From GYS-P2D sp964414425 (GTDB lineage Bacteria; Bacteroidota; Bacteroidia; Chitinophagales; Saprospiraceae): a stretch of 64,000 bases of DNA. This document shows, in pieces, positions 26,688 through 35,314 of the stretch. Location of the stretch: NCBI GenBank assembly GCA_964414425.1, contig CAYPWL010000010.1, forward strand, positions 1-64,000. Direction: 5' to 3'. The number at the start of each line of letters is the position of its first letter. The first letter of the stretch is position 1. A program made the translations under genes and the position numbers. The notes beneath the pieces are model-generated. The model was not told where the DNA came from. It searched no databases and worked only from the letters and a program-made list of their open reading frames with translations.

Positions 26688-27446
26688 ATGTCAAATGGGA
26701 AAGTTGCCATAGTAACTGGCGCTACTTCTGGAATCGGATTAGCTGTGGCTAAGAGATTAGGTAAAGATGATTTTACGATTGCACTAAATGGGATTAACCA
26801 CGATGAGGGAGCTCAGAGAATTCAGGAGTTGGAAGCAGAAGGTATAGATGCTGAATATTATGGCTTCGATGTTACACAAGAAGAGCCAGTGACCACTAAC
26901 ATCAAAAAAATTGGTGAAAAATATGGTAGAATTGATGTACTCGTAAATAATGCTGGTGGTTTAGGAGGTAGATCGAGATTTGAAGAAATGACAACAGAAT
27001 TTTACAGATTTGTAATGGCACTCAATCTTGATTCTGTATTCTTCGCTTCAAGAGCAGCCATACCTTATCTCAAGAAAGGAGATAATCCTACCATCATCAA
27101 CTACACATCTAATGCAGGATGGAATGCCGGTGGGCCTGGTGCAGGTATGTATGGTACATCTAAAGCCGCTGTGCATACGATTACAAGAGCCTTGGCTAAG
27201 GATCTCGCAGAGTACGGTATCAGAGTCAATGCAGTATCTCCTGGTACTATTGATACAGACTTCCACAAGCAGATCAAGTCAACTAAGCCGGAGGTGTTTA
27301 AGTCATGGGCTAATAACATCATGCTCAAGAGATTGGGTCAACCAGAGGATGTTGCTGGCGTAGTATCATTCTTAGCAAGTAAAGATGCCGCATTCTTAAC
27401 TGCTGAGACGATCCAAGTTGGAGGTGGTCAGGCATTAGGTATCTAA
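26688..27446 (+). CDS. SDR family oxidoreductase 1, putative DEH reductase
   Basis: A 252-residue short-chain dehydrogenase. The cofactor motif is TGATSGIG near the N-terminus, followed by VNNAGG and the catalytic Ser-Tyr-Lys set in YTSNAGWNAGGPGAGMYGTSKAAV. The residue group after the second strand is NGINHDEG, without the acidic residue expected of a strictly NAD-binding enzyme, so NADPH use is possible. In alginate loci an SDR reduces DEH to 2-keto-3-deoxygluconate, the step missing between the cupin and the KDG kinase here. It is 39 bases from a second SDR; which one is the true DEH reductase is not decidable by eye. Confidence 0.85.
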   Translation: MSNGKVAIVTGATSGIGLAVAKRLGKDDFTIALNGINHDEGAQRIQELEAEGIDAEYYGFDVTQEEPVTTNIKKIGEKYGRIDVLVNNAGGLGGRSRFEEMTTEFYRFVMALNLDSVFFASRAAIPYLKKGDNPTIINYTSNAGWNAGGPGAGMYGTSKAAVHTITRALAKDLAEYGIRVNAVSPGTIDTDFHKQIKSTKPEVFKSWANNIMLKRLGQPEDVAGVVSFLASKDAAFLTAETIQVGGGQALGI

Positions 27447-27485
27447 CATTAAGACTAATAAAAATTTTATAAATCGAACAGCATA

Positions 27486-28241
27486 ATGAGTGATTTCAAA
27501 GGACAAGTAGCAGTAGTAACTGGTGGTGGTCGAGATATCGGACGTGCTATATCTATTGCTCTCGCCAGACATGGAGCTAAGGTCGTCGTGAACTATAATA
27601 GTTCAGAGACTGGTGCCAACGAAACCGTTGCTGAAATAAAAGCAGCAGGTGGTGAGGCGATTGCAGTAAAGGCTGATGTCTCCAATATGAATCAGATCAA
27701 AAGCTTGAAAGCAAAAACCGTTGAAGCATTTGGTCAAGAGGTTCATATCCTGGTGAATAATGCGGGTGGACTTTTTGCGCGCAAGACCTTGCAGGAGTTT
27801 GACGATGCCTTCTATGATTTGGTCATGGATGTCAACTTTAAGTCTACGGTATTTGTGATGCAGGCATTCGAGCCTTTGATGGGTAAGGGCGGCTCTATTA
27901 TTAATCTTTCATCGCTTGCAGCGAGAGATGGGGGAGGCGGAGGATCGGCATTATATGCATCCTCTAAAGGAGCTACGACCACATTTACCAGAGCCATGGC
28001 CAAAGAACTTGGTCCTAAAGGAATCAGAGTTAATGCAGTCTGCCCAGGATTGATAGGCACTAAGTTTCATGATGACTTCACTAAGGATGAAGTCCGTACT
28101 GCTGTAGCTGGTAAGACTCCTGTAAGACGTGAGGGTAGAGCCGATGAGGTTGCTGACTTAGTCGTATACCTTGCTTCTGACAAGAGCACATTCGTTACGG
28201 GTGCCAACTTTGATATTAATGGGGGATTAGCATTTTCATAA
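27486..28241 (+). CDS. SDR family oxidoreductase 2, putative DEH reductase or KduD-like
   Basis: A 251-residue short-chain dehydrogenase with TGGGRDIGRAI, VNNAGGLFARKTL, catalytic SSLAARDGGGGGSALYASSKGA and VCPGLIGTKFH. The second strand leads into NYNSSETGAN, typical of NADPH-preferring enzymes. It lies between SDR 1 and the KDG kinase gene with short spacers, so it belongs to the same operon. It could be a second DEH reductase with another cofactor preference, as the NADPH/NADH reductase pair of Sphingomonas A1 shows is possible, or a 2-keto-3-deoxygluconate dehydrogenase. Confidence 0.85.
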   Translation: MSDFKGQVAVVTGGGRDIGRAISIALARHGAKVVVNYNSSETGANETVAEIKAAGGEAIAVKADVSNMNQIKSLKAKTVEAFGQEVHILVNNAGGLFARKTLQEFDDAFYDLVMDVNFKSTVFVMQAFEPLMGKGGSIINLSSLAARDGGGGGSALYASSKGATTTFTRAMAKELGPKGIRVNAVCPGLIGTKFHDDFTKDEVRTAVAGKTPVRREGRADEVADLVVYLASDKSTFVTGANFDINGGLAFS

Positions 28242-28264
28242 AAAAAAACTCTAATAGTCATATA

Positions 28265-29302
28265 ATGAAAAAGGTAGTAACATTTGGAGAAATCATGCTC
28301 AGATTGAGCCCTCCAGGATGGAGAAGATTTAGTCAGTCTTCAAGCTTTGATGTAATCTATGGTGGAGGAGAAAGCAATGTCGCAGTCTCCCTCGCTAATT
28401 ATGGTCTTCCAGTTGAGTTCGTAACTCGCTTGCCGAAGAACGATATCGGCGAATGTGCACTGATGGAGATGCGTAAGCGTAACGTCGGCACTCAGTATAT
28501 CGCCAGAGGAGGCGAGCGCTTGGGAATCTACTTCTTAGAGACTGGTGCGGTTACCAGAGGCAGTAAGGTCGTATATGACCGTGCCCACTCTGGTATGGCA
28601 TCGATCGAAGAAGGAATGATAGATTGGGCTGAAGTATTTAAAGATGCCGGATGGTTTCACTGGACCGGTATAACACCAGCTATCTCTCAAGGTGCAGCTG
28701 ACGCTTGTTTAGAGGCCATTCAGATGGCTAATAAGATGGGAGTTACGGTGTCCACCGACCTGAACTACCGCAAGAAATTGTGGAAGTATGGAAAGGAGCC
28801 CGGTGAGGTAATGCCTGATTTAGTTGCTGGTTGCGATATCATACTTGGTAATGAGGAGGATGCAGAGAAGCATTTCGGATTACACCCAGAAGGTGTAGAC
28901 GTAACCAGTGGTGATCATGTTGAGGGCAAGGCATACTTGTCAGTGTTGCAGCAGTTGATGAAGATGTTTCCACGATGTAAGAAAGCGATTACTACGCTAC
29001 GGGGTAGCATCAGTGCATCACATAACACCTGGTCAGGTGTATTGTGGGATGGTAAGCAACTCTATGAAGCTCCGACATACCAGATCACACACATCGTAGA
29101 TCGAGTAGGAGGTGGCGACAGCTTTATGGGTGGATTGATCTGCGGATTGATGAATTATCCAGACGACGATCAGAAGGCACTTAATTTTGCAGTAGCCGCA
29201 TCATGCTTAAAGCATACCATCTTTGGTGATGCCAACCTTGCTACTAAGGAGGAGGTTGAGAAGTTGATGAGTGGTGATGCTTCAGGACGAGTAAGTAGAT
29301 AA
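28265..29302 (+). CDS. kdgK: 2-keto-3-deoxygluconate kinase (PfkB family)
   Basis: A 345-residue sugar kinase of the PfkB/ribokinase family. It starts MKKVVTFGEIMLRLSPPGWRRF, has the substrate motif YGGGESNVAVSLANYG, and the catalytic DRVGGGDSFMGGL with the base aspartate near residue 283. The length and the N-terminal FGEIMLRLSP are typical of KDG kinases. It phosphorylates KDG to KDPG. The start is 23 bases after SDR 2, and the aldolase gene begins 5 bases after its stop, so the last two catabolic steps are tightly coupled. Confidence 0.94.
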   Translation: MKKVVTFGEIMLRLSPPGWRRFSQSSSFDVIYGGGESNVAVSLANYGLPVEFVTRLPKNDIGECALMEMRKRNVGTQYIARGGERLGIYFLETGAVTRGSKVVYDRAHSGMASIEEGMIDWAEVFKDAGWFHWTGITPAISQGAADACLEAIQMANKMGVTVSTDLNYRKKLWKYGKEPGEVMPDLVAGCDIILGNEEDAEKHFGLHPEGVDVTSGDHVEGKAYLSVLQQLMKMFPRCKKAITTLRGSISASHNTWSGVLWDGKQLYEAPTYQITHIVDRVGGGDSFMGGLICGLMNYPDDDQKALNFAVAASCLKHTIFGDANLATKEEVEKLMSGDASGRVSR

Positions 29303-29307
29303 GGACT

Positions 29308-29988
29308 ATGGCAAGATTTACAAGAATACAAGTAGCGCAAACCATGCACGACACAGGCTTGGTGCCACTGTTTTATAACAGTGATGTCGAGTTGTCCAAG
29401 CAACTCTTAAAGGCCTGTTACGATGGTGGTGCTCGATTATTAGAGTTCACTAATCGTGGAGACTTTGCTCACGAAGTATTTCGCGAGCTCAGTATATACT
29501 GCGCTGAGGAGTTGCCAGAGATGATCTTGGGAGTAGGGTCGATTACCGATGCAGCTTCTGCAAGTTTATATATGGCGCTCGGAGCTAACTTTATTGTGAC
29601 ACCAGTCTTTAGAGAGGACGTGGCAATCGTCTGCAATAGACGCAAAGTGTTATGGTCTCCAGGCTGTGGTTCTATCACTGAGATCACTAAGGCTGAAGAG
29701 TTGGGTTGCGAGATCGTAAAACTCTTTCCTGGTGGAATCTATGGACCGAGTATGGTTAAGGCCATTAAGGCGCCGCAACCATGGACGAATATCATGCCAA
29801 CAGGAGGTGTGAGTATGGAAGAAGACAACCTCCAAGGTTGGTTTGAAGCAGGAGCTACCTGCGTAGGCATGGGATCTAAGATGTTTACTAAGGATATAGT
29901 AGGCAATAAGGACTTTAAGCAACTTACTAAAAATGTACGCAGTGCTTTAGCAATAATTAAGAAGTACCAAAAAAAGAGGCAACAATGA
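29308..29988 (+). CDS. eda: KDPG / KHG aldolase
   Basis: A 226-residue class I aldolase. The catalytic glutamate is in RLLEFTNRGD, the Schiff-base lysine in CEIVKLFPGGIYGPSMVKAI, and the phosphate-binding end is MPTGGVSMEEDNLQGWFEAGATCVGMGSKMF. It cleaves 2-keto-3-deoxy-6-phosphogluconate to pyruvate and glyceraldehyde 3-phosphate, completing alginate breakdown. The stop codon lies just inside the stem-loop that marks the operon end. The last bases of the gene are repeated on the far side of the N gap, an assembly duplication rather than a second gene. Confidence 0.94.
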   Translation: MARFTRIQVAQTMHDTGLVPLFYNSDVELSKQLLKACYDGGARLLEFTNRGDFAHEVFRELSIYCAEELPEMILGVGSITDAASASLYMALGANFIVTPVFREDVAIVCNRRKVLWSPGCGSITEITKAEELGCEIVKLFPGGIYGPSMVKAIKAPQPWTNIMPTGGVSMEEDNLQGWFEAGATCVGMGSKMFTKDIVGNKDFKQLTKNVRSALAIIKKYQKKRQQ

Positions 29989-30152
29989 AATTGGCTTNNN
30001 NNNNNNNNNNNNNNNNNNNNNNNNNNNNNNNNNNNNNNNNNNNNNNNNNNNNNNNNNNNNNNNNNNNNNNNNNNNNNNNNNNNNNNNNNNNNNNNNNTGC
30101 TTTAGCAATAATTAAGAAGTACCAAAAAAAGAGGCAACAATGAAATTGGCTT
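29943..30152. repeat. Scaffold gap of 100 N flanked by an identical 55-base repeat
   Basis: Bases 29998-30097 are N. The 55 bases before the gap (29943-29997) are repeated exactly after it (30098-30152). This is what is seen when two contigs with overlapping ends are scaffolded without being merged, so the true gap is probably zero and the repeat probably an artefact. The contig end falls inside a long perfect hairpin. Confidence 0.9.
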
Positions 30153-30174
30153 AGTAATTAAGCCAATTTCATTG
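30138..30174 (+). terminator. Perfect stem-loop after the eda gene
   Basis: CAATGAAATTGGCTTA (30138-30153) pairs over 16 bases with TAAGCCAATTTCATTG (30159-30174) around a GTAAT loop. In the unduplicated sequence the aldolase stop codon lies in the left arm. There is no long T-run behind it, but the position suits a terminator for the PL17-eda operon. Confidence 0.75.
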
Positions 30175-30453
30175 ACTTGACACATTTAATTTTAAATCAA
30201 TCAATGTTTAGTTACATTTCCAACACTTTAACGCTAATTGTTTCAAAGAGCATAAAAGTTTTGGTATTTAAAATTGTTTTGAAACCCTTTTTTAGCATTA
30301 TATTTATTCTACCCAAAATTGGTATACCAGTATTTGGTATTTGGTCTACCAATTCATCATAAGACAATTGGCAGATCATCCAATTGAAACACAGTTTGGC
30401 TTTAAAGAAAGTCAACCCACTTGTATGAATTCTATTATTTCTAACTATTTAAT
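30175..30453 (+). promoter_or_regulatory. Upstream region of susC2 with operator pair
   Basis: About 280 bases with no gene. It is AT-rich and holds the two regulator-type palindromes at 30319-30352 and a CAATTGG...CCAATTG inverted repeat (30365-30371 and 30380-30386). A promoter for susC2 should lie here; I could not place the -33 and -7 elements with certainty. Confidence 0.6.
30319..30352. promoter_or_regulatory. Double palindromic operator before susC2
   Basis: TTGGTATACCAG (30319-30330) and TTGGTCTACCAA (30341-30352) have centres 22 bases apart, about two helical turns. They match the three sites before the regulator gene. The first, within AAAATTGGTATACCAG, is nearly identical to the UxuR/ExuR consensus as I remember it. 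They predict direct control of susC2 by the FadR-type regulator. Confidence 0.82.
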
Positions 30454-33400
30454 ATGATAACTAAAACACACTTTTTATTCTTCTTGATGTTGCTATTCAG
30501 CGCATCAATATTTGCTCAGAGTTATACCCTCTCTGGGACAGTAACTGACCAAGATGATGTCTCGATTATCGGAGTTAATGTATTGGTTGTCGGTACTACC
30601 TCAGGTACAGTTACTGACTTTGATGGCTCTTACAGTATTCAGGTGAGTCCTGGAGATGCTGTACAGTTTTCTTATTTAGGTTATACAACTCAGACAATTG
30701 ATATCACTGATCAACGAACGTTGAACGTAACTCTTGCTCAAGGTACTGAGCTCGATGAGATTGTTGTAACTGGATATGGTTCTCGTAAGAAGAGCGACCT
30801 TACAGGATCTGTTTCCTCTGTAAAAGCGGATGAAATAACAGCCTTTCCAGTATTGGATGCAGCACAAGCTATACAAGGTAGAGCAGCTGGTGTCCAAGTA
30901 CAAACGAATAATGGTGGGGAGCCTGGTGCACCCATTAACATTAGAATTAGAGGTAACACTTCTATTAATGCCAGCAGTTCTCCACTTATCGTAGTTGATG
31001 GATTCCTGGGCGCACAATTTCCTCAGCCTCAAGACATTGAGTCTATAGAAGTACTTAAGGATGCCTCTGCAGCAGCGATATATGGTTCACGTGGATCTAA
31101 CGGAGTAGTCTTAGTAACTACTAAGAAAGGTACTAAGGGTCAAATGAAAGTTCAGTTGAACTCTAACGTGTCCGTCAATACAGTTGCTAATCGCCTTGAA
31201 CTACTTAATCCAGCACAGTGGGCGACTTATCAGACAGCCATTAATCCTGCGTTCCAACCAGGAGGTGCAGAGACTGACTGGCAAGAAGAACTATACAGAA
31301 GTGGAAGTATCAATAATCACCAAGTCTCTTTTTCAGGCGGTAGTGATAATGTAAACTTTTATGCCTCTGGATCATACTTCAATCAACAAGGTGTCATCAT
31401 CAACTCTGCTTTTGAGAGAGCGACATTCTTGGGTAACATAGATGCACAAGCTTCAGATCGTCTTAAAGTAGGTGCGAACTTATTCGTAAGTCGTGGTGTA
31501 CAAGATGGTGTTCCTACACAATCTACTGGAGAGACTGCCAATGGTGGTGGAGATGATGTTGTTGCTCTATTATTCAGGTTTGCACCAGATCTACCGATCC
31601 AAGATGCAAATGGTGTGAATACGATTAATTCAGTAGGGGATAACGTTGATAATCCATTCGCTGTAGCAACAGAAGCAATTAACGAAACGGTTAATGATCG
31701 AAATAGAGCTAACTTCTATGGTGAATATCAAATTGCTGATGGCTTGTCATTTAAGTCTACATTCGGATTTAACTCGCGTAACTCAACAGTAGGTATATTC
31801 AGACCATCTACATTAGTTGTTACGGCAGGTGGAACTGGAGGAACGGCCAACATTGATAACCTTAGATTTTCTGGATTGATCAGTGAAAATTACTTGACCT
31901 ATACTAAAGAAGTAGGTAAAGGTCAGTTGACTCTATTAGGAGGATACTCTTACCAGAAGATGCAAAACGAAAGATTCGGTGCAGGTGCACAGAGTTTCAC
32001 ATCTAACTCTTTCTCATTTAGAAACCTTGGAAATGGTGCTATGCAGTTAATTCCAAGTTCTTCATTCTCTGAAGTAGAAATAGTTTCACAATATGTGAGA
32101 GCTAACTATGATTTTGATGATAGATTATTGTTTACAGCTACGATCAGAAGAGATGGAGCGTCTAACTTTGCCGCTAATAATAAGTATGCTATTTTCCCAT
32201 CGGGTGCAGTTGCGTGGAAGGTTCACAATGAGGATTTCTTTAACCGTGACGGAGCAATTACAGATCTTAAGTTGAGAGCGAGTTATGGTGTTACTGGTAA
32301 TCAGGCTATATCACCATTCCAATCTTTAGCAAGCTTTGGATCAGTATTCACTCCGATCAATGGACAATTAGTTAATAACGTGACGCCTAATCAGGTGGCT
32401 AACCCAGATCTAAGATGGGAGTCATCATTCCAGACTAATTTAGGTTTCGACTTAGGCTTATGGAATAACAGAGTAAATGTTTCTTTCGATTATTACAATA
32501 TCGATACTGAAGACCTAATCATCGAAGACTCAAGTCAACCTCAATTCTTAGGATTTCTTAATCCTGCAAGTTTGAGAAATGTTGGAGAGGTAAATAACAG
32601 AGGTGTAGAGCTGACGATTGGTACACGTAATGTGGTTAAGAACAATTTTAGCTGGTCAACAGACTTTAATATTTCTCGTAACAGAAATGAGTTCGTTACC
32701 CTCTTAAATGGAGCAGATATCTTCCAAGATGCATCACCAGGTTATTTCAACTTACCTCGTACGCATATCTTGAGAGAAGGAGAAGCTGTAGGTGTATTCT
32801 GGGGACTTGAGTATGCTGGTGTTTATCAAGGTGGTGATTTCCCTGCAGGAACAGCAACATTCGAAGGTGGACAAGCTGGTGATCAATTATTCAATGATCT
32901 TAATGACGATGGAATAATCTCTCCAAATGATGAAACGATCATAGGTGATCCAAATCCAGATTTCACTTTAGGCCTAAATAACAATTTGACTTTCGGTCCA
33001 GTAGACGTGAATGTTTTCTTCCAAGGATCTTTTGGTGGAGATATATTCAATCTTACGGCAGTACAGTTGTTTAACGGTGACTCAAATGGTACTGAAGACT
33101 TGTTAAATTCATGGACTCCGACTAATACAGACACAGATATTCCTAGAGCAGCAGTTCGCGGAAGGGATTTATCATCACGATTTGTCGAGGACGGAACATA
33201 TTTACGCTTGAAAAACGTAGCAATTGGTTATAACTTACCGACAAGTACTGTACAGAATATTGGGTTAGAGAACATCAGACTCTCAGTTAGTGCACAAAAC
33301 TTATTGACATTTACGGGTTATTCTGGATTAGATCCGGAGGTTAGTTTCTTTGGAACTGGTGGAGAAAGCGCATCTGAGAGTAATACTACTCAGGGATTTG

Positions 33401-33459
33401 ATTTTGGAAATTATCCAACTTTCAGATCGTTCAATTTCTCGTTAAATGTTACTTTTTAA
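30454..33459 (+). CDS. susC: SusC/RagA TonB-linked outer membrane transporter (alginate, pair 2)
   Basis: A 1001-residue TonB-dependent importer. A signal peptide (ending SASIFAQ) is followed by a carboxypeptidase-D-like repeat (YTLSGTVTDQDDVSIIGVNVLVVGTTSG cut into domain about 24-110). Then come EIVVTGYGSRKKSDLTGSV and the plug with RIRGNTSINASSSPLIVVDG and EVLKDASAAAIYGSRGSNGVVLVTTKKG. The barrel ends RSFNFSLNVTF. It differs widely in sequence from the first SusC, so it is not a recent duplicate; the two may take different oligomer sizes or M/G compositions. Its operator pair and the lyases next to it assign it to the alginate regulon. Confidence 0.93.
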   Translation: MITKTHFLFFLMLLFSASIFAQSYTLSGTVTDQDDVSIIGVNVLVVGTTSGTVTDFDGSYSIQVSPGDAVQFSYLGYTTQTIDITDQRTLNVTLAQGTELDEIVVTGYGSRKKSDLTGSVSSVKADEITAFPVLDAAQAIQGRAAGVQVQTNNGGEPGAPINIRIRGNTSINASSSPLIVVDGFLGAQFPQPQDIESIEVLKDASAAAIYGSRGSNGVVLVTTKKGTKGQMKVQLNSNVSVNTVANRLELLNPAQWATYQTAINPAFQPGGAETDWQEELYRSGSINNHQVSFSGGSDNVNFYASGSYFNQQGVIINSAFERATFLGNIDAQASDRLKVGANLFVSRGVQDGVPTQSTGETANGGGDDVVALLFRFAPDLPIQDANGVNTINSVGDNVDNPFAVATEAINETVNDRNRANFYGEYQIADGLSFKSTFGFNSRNSTVGIFRPSTLVVTAGGTGGTANIDNLRFSGLISENYLTYTKEVGKGQLTLLGGYSYQKMQNERFGAGAQSFTSNSFSFRNLGNGAMQLIPSSSFSEVEIVSQYVRANYDFDDRLLFTATIRRDGASNFAANNKYAIFPSGAVAWKVHNEDFFNRDGAITDLKLRASYGVTGNQAISPFQSLASFGSVFTPINGQLVNNVTPNQVANPDLRWESSFQTNLGFDLGLWNNRVNVSFDYYNIDTEDLIIEDSSQPQFLGFLNPASLRNVGEVNNRGVELTIGTRNVVKNNFSWSTDFNISRNRNEFVTLLNGADIFQDASPGYFNLPRTHILREGEAVGVFWGLEYAGVYQGGDFPAGTATFEGGQAGDQLFNDLNDDGIISPNDETIIGDPNPDFTLGLNNNLTFGPVDVNVFFQGSFGGDIFNLTAVQLFNGDSNGTEDLLNSWTPTNTDTDIPRAAVRGRDLSSRFVEDGTYLRLKNVAIGYNLPTSTVQNIGLENIRLSVSAQNLLTFTGYSGLDPEVSFFGTGGESASESNTTQGFDFGNYPTFRSFNFSLNVTF

Positions 33460-33486
33460 TTTTCGTCGTGTTTAAAATTATTTAAA

Positions 33487-34992
33487 ATGAATAAAGTAAA
33501 ATTTCTACTACTCACATTAGGAGTTGTTCTATTCAGTTGTAGCGACCTTGAGGAGCAGCCAGTGGGCCTATTGGCACCTGATGGTTTCTTCCAGACTACA
33601 GCAGACATTCAGACCGCAGCTAACGCTGCAATCGGTCACATGATTCACGAAGATTTTTGGGGCAGAAAGATGACTCTCACACTTATGTTGAGAGGAGACA
33701 TGGTTGATATTGGGGATCCTACTACATCAACTCGTAGAATCGAGCACAATGATTTCAACGTACCTACTGACAATGGTATGATTGATGGTTATTGGTTAAG
33801 AACGTTTCAGATTATTGCAGCGGCTAACCAAGCAATAATTGGTGCACAAGACGTTGAAGCGGATGATGCTATTAAGAATCCTGTGACTGCACAGGCACAT
33901 TTCTCAAGAGCATTCACTTACTTCCACTTAGTAAGACAGTTTGGTGATATTCCATTTATCGATGAGAACACCAATCTGCAAGAAGCAGCAACAGCGCCAA
34001 GAACGGCAGCAGCTGATGTGTATGCAAGTATTATTTCTGATTTAGAGTTTGCAGCTCAGTGGCTACCAGCTACTCAGGCAGCAAGATCTATACCGTCAAG
34101 AGCGGCAGCAGAAAGTTACTTAGCATTAGTACACCTTACATTAGGAAACTGGCAAGAAGCATATGACAATGCGATGTCAGTAATCAACAACGAATCAGCT
34201 TATGGATTAGGCTTGGAGCCTGACTTCCAAGATTTATTTAATGCTTCATTAATTGATGGATCATCAGAGCCTATCTTCACATTAGATCACATCGGTGCTA
34301 CTAATGGTGATGACGGTAGAGATTATCAAGCAGCACTTACTGGTATCAGAGGTAATAATAGATATGGCTACGGTGGTGGCTGGTCAGTTGCAGTACCTTC
34401 ATTAGCAGTATTCAATACTTGGGATGACAGAGATTACAGAAAAGCAGTGAGCTTTGATACAGAAGGTACATTTAATGGATCAGTAGAGACATTTGATGTA
34501 TTTGCTAATTTCCACTCAAGAGGTGTTAACAGACCACATATTGCTAAGTATACAAGAATGTTTGGTCCTACGGCTACTGGTAACGGTAGAGGATCTAACT
34601 ACAATTACTCTATGATCAGATATGCTGAGGTATTACTCATAGCTGCAGAAGCACTCAATGAGATTAATCCTGGTACTGCAGAAGCAGAAGGATACGTCAA
34701 TAGAGTTAGAGCGAGAGCAGCTAACGGTTCAGACTTCCCCGCAGCAGTTGAGTCTGGCTTGAGCCAAGGAGAGTTCAGAGACATGGTTATGGATGAAAGA
34801 AGATTAGAGCTTGCATTTGAGTTTAAGAGATGGTATGACATCGCTCGTAGACAAATAGGTAACGAAGTATTCTCAGCGAACGGATTAGAAGGTGCTAAGC
34901 CTAACTTTGATGCATCGCAAGATTACTTATTCCCACTTCCTGCTAATGAGCTTGACAGAAACCCAAGCTTAACTCAGAATCCTGGGTATTAA
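33487..34992 (+). CDS. susD: SusD/RagB surface glycan-binding lipoprotein (pair 2)
   Basis: A 501-residue lipoprotein with a signal ending LFSC (Cys18) and the SusD architecture: LEEQPVGLLAPDGFFQTTADIQTAANAAIG, the helix pair AQAHFSRAFTYFHLVRQFGDIPFIDE, SIISDLEFAAQWLP, and the C-terminal RYAEVLLIAAEALNEINPG, GYVNRVRARA, MDERRLELAFEFKRWYDIARR and ending LTQNPGY. It partners with the SusC encoded 27 bases upstream. It is the usual length for the family. A strong terminator follows 48 bases after its stop. Confidence 0.93.
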   Translation: MNKVKFLLLTLGVVLFSCSDLEEQPVGLLAPDGFFQTTADIQTAANAAIGHMIHEDFWGRKMTLTLMLRGDMVDIGDPTTSTRRIEHNDFNVPTDNGMIDGYWLRTFQIIAAANQAIIGAQDVEADDAIKNPVTAQAHFSRAFTYFHLVRQFGDIPFIDENTNLQEAATAPRTAAADVYASIISDLEFAAQWLPATQAARSIPSRAAAESYLALVHLTLGNWQEAYDNAMSVINNESAYGLGLEPDFQDLFNASLIDGSSEPIFTLDHIGATNGDDGRDYQAALTGIRGNNRYGYGGGWSVAVPSLAVFNTWDDRDYRKAVSFDTEGTFNGSVETFDVFANFHSRGVNRPHIAKYTRMFGPTATGNGRGSNYNYSMIRYAEVLLIAAEALNEINPGTAEAEGYVNRVRARAANGSDFPAAVESGLSQGEFRDMVMDERRLELAFEFKRWYDIARRQIGNEVFSANGLEGAKPNFDASQDYLFPLPANELDRNPSLTQNPGY

Positions 34993-35314
34993 GATTGATA
35001 TGATTTGATGCCTGCATTACAGGTATAGATCTAATTATAACAGCCTTTAAGCTAATTGCTTAAAGGCTGTTTTTATTTTACACAAGGTCATGTCAAAAGT
35101 GCTTGTTGCTGTTTGGTATCATGCCCTATAATTTTCCTATTTTGAAGTTTCGTTATTGTTGAGATAGACCCGGTATAATGGTAGGTTGGATCATGCAGAT
35201 ATGCTTGCAGATGAGCCAAGACGAGAGTTCGGTGAAATACTGAATCTGAGACCTAATAATGAATAAGAAACTTTAGGTTGCTCTAAGCCGTACCCATTAC
35301 TAAATCTAACTACT
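34993..35314. other. Intergenic region between susD2 and the PL6 remnant
   Basis: This 322-base stretch holds the terminator at 35041-35080. The rest shows no full gene. A short open stretch ending at the TAA at 35264-35266 reads MLADEPRREFGEILNLRPNNE from 35201. It looks like the tail of a coding sequence but I cannot assign it to a family. No operator copy of the TTGGTnnACCAA type is present. Confidence 0.5.
35041..35080 (+). terminator. Rho-independent terminator after susD2
   Basis: CAGCCTTTAAGC (35041-35052) pairs perfectly with GCTTAAAGGCTG (35058-35069) around TAATT, followed by TTTTATTTTA. Confidence 0.93.

Noticed and set aside
29943..30152. Direct repeat of the eda 3' end as a real tandem duplication or attachment site
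   Set aside because: The copies are exactly equal and meet at an N gap, which is better explained by an unmerged contig overlap.
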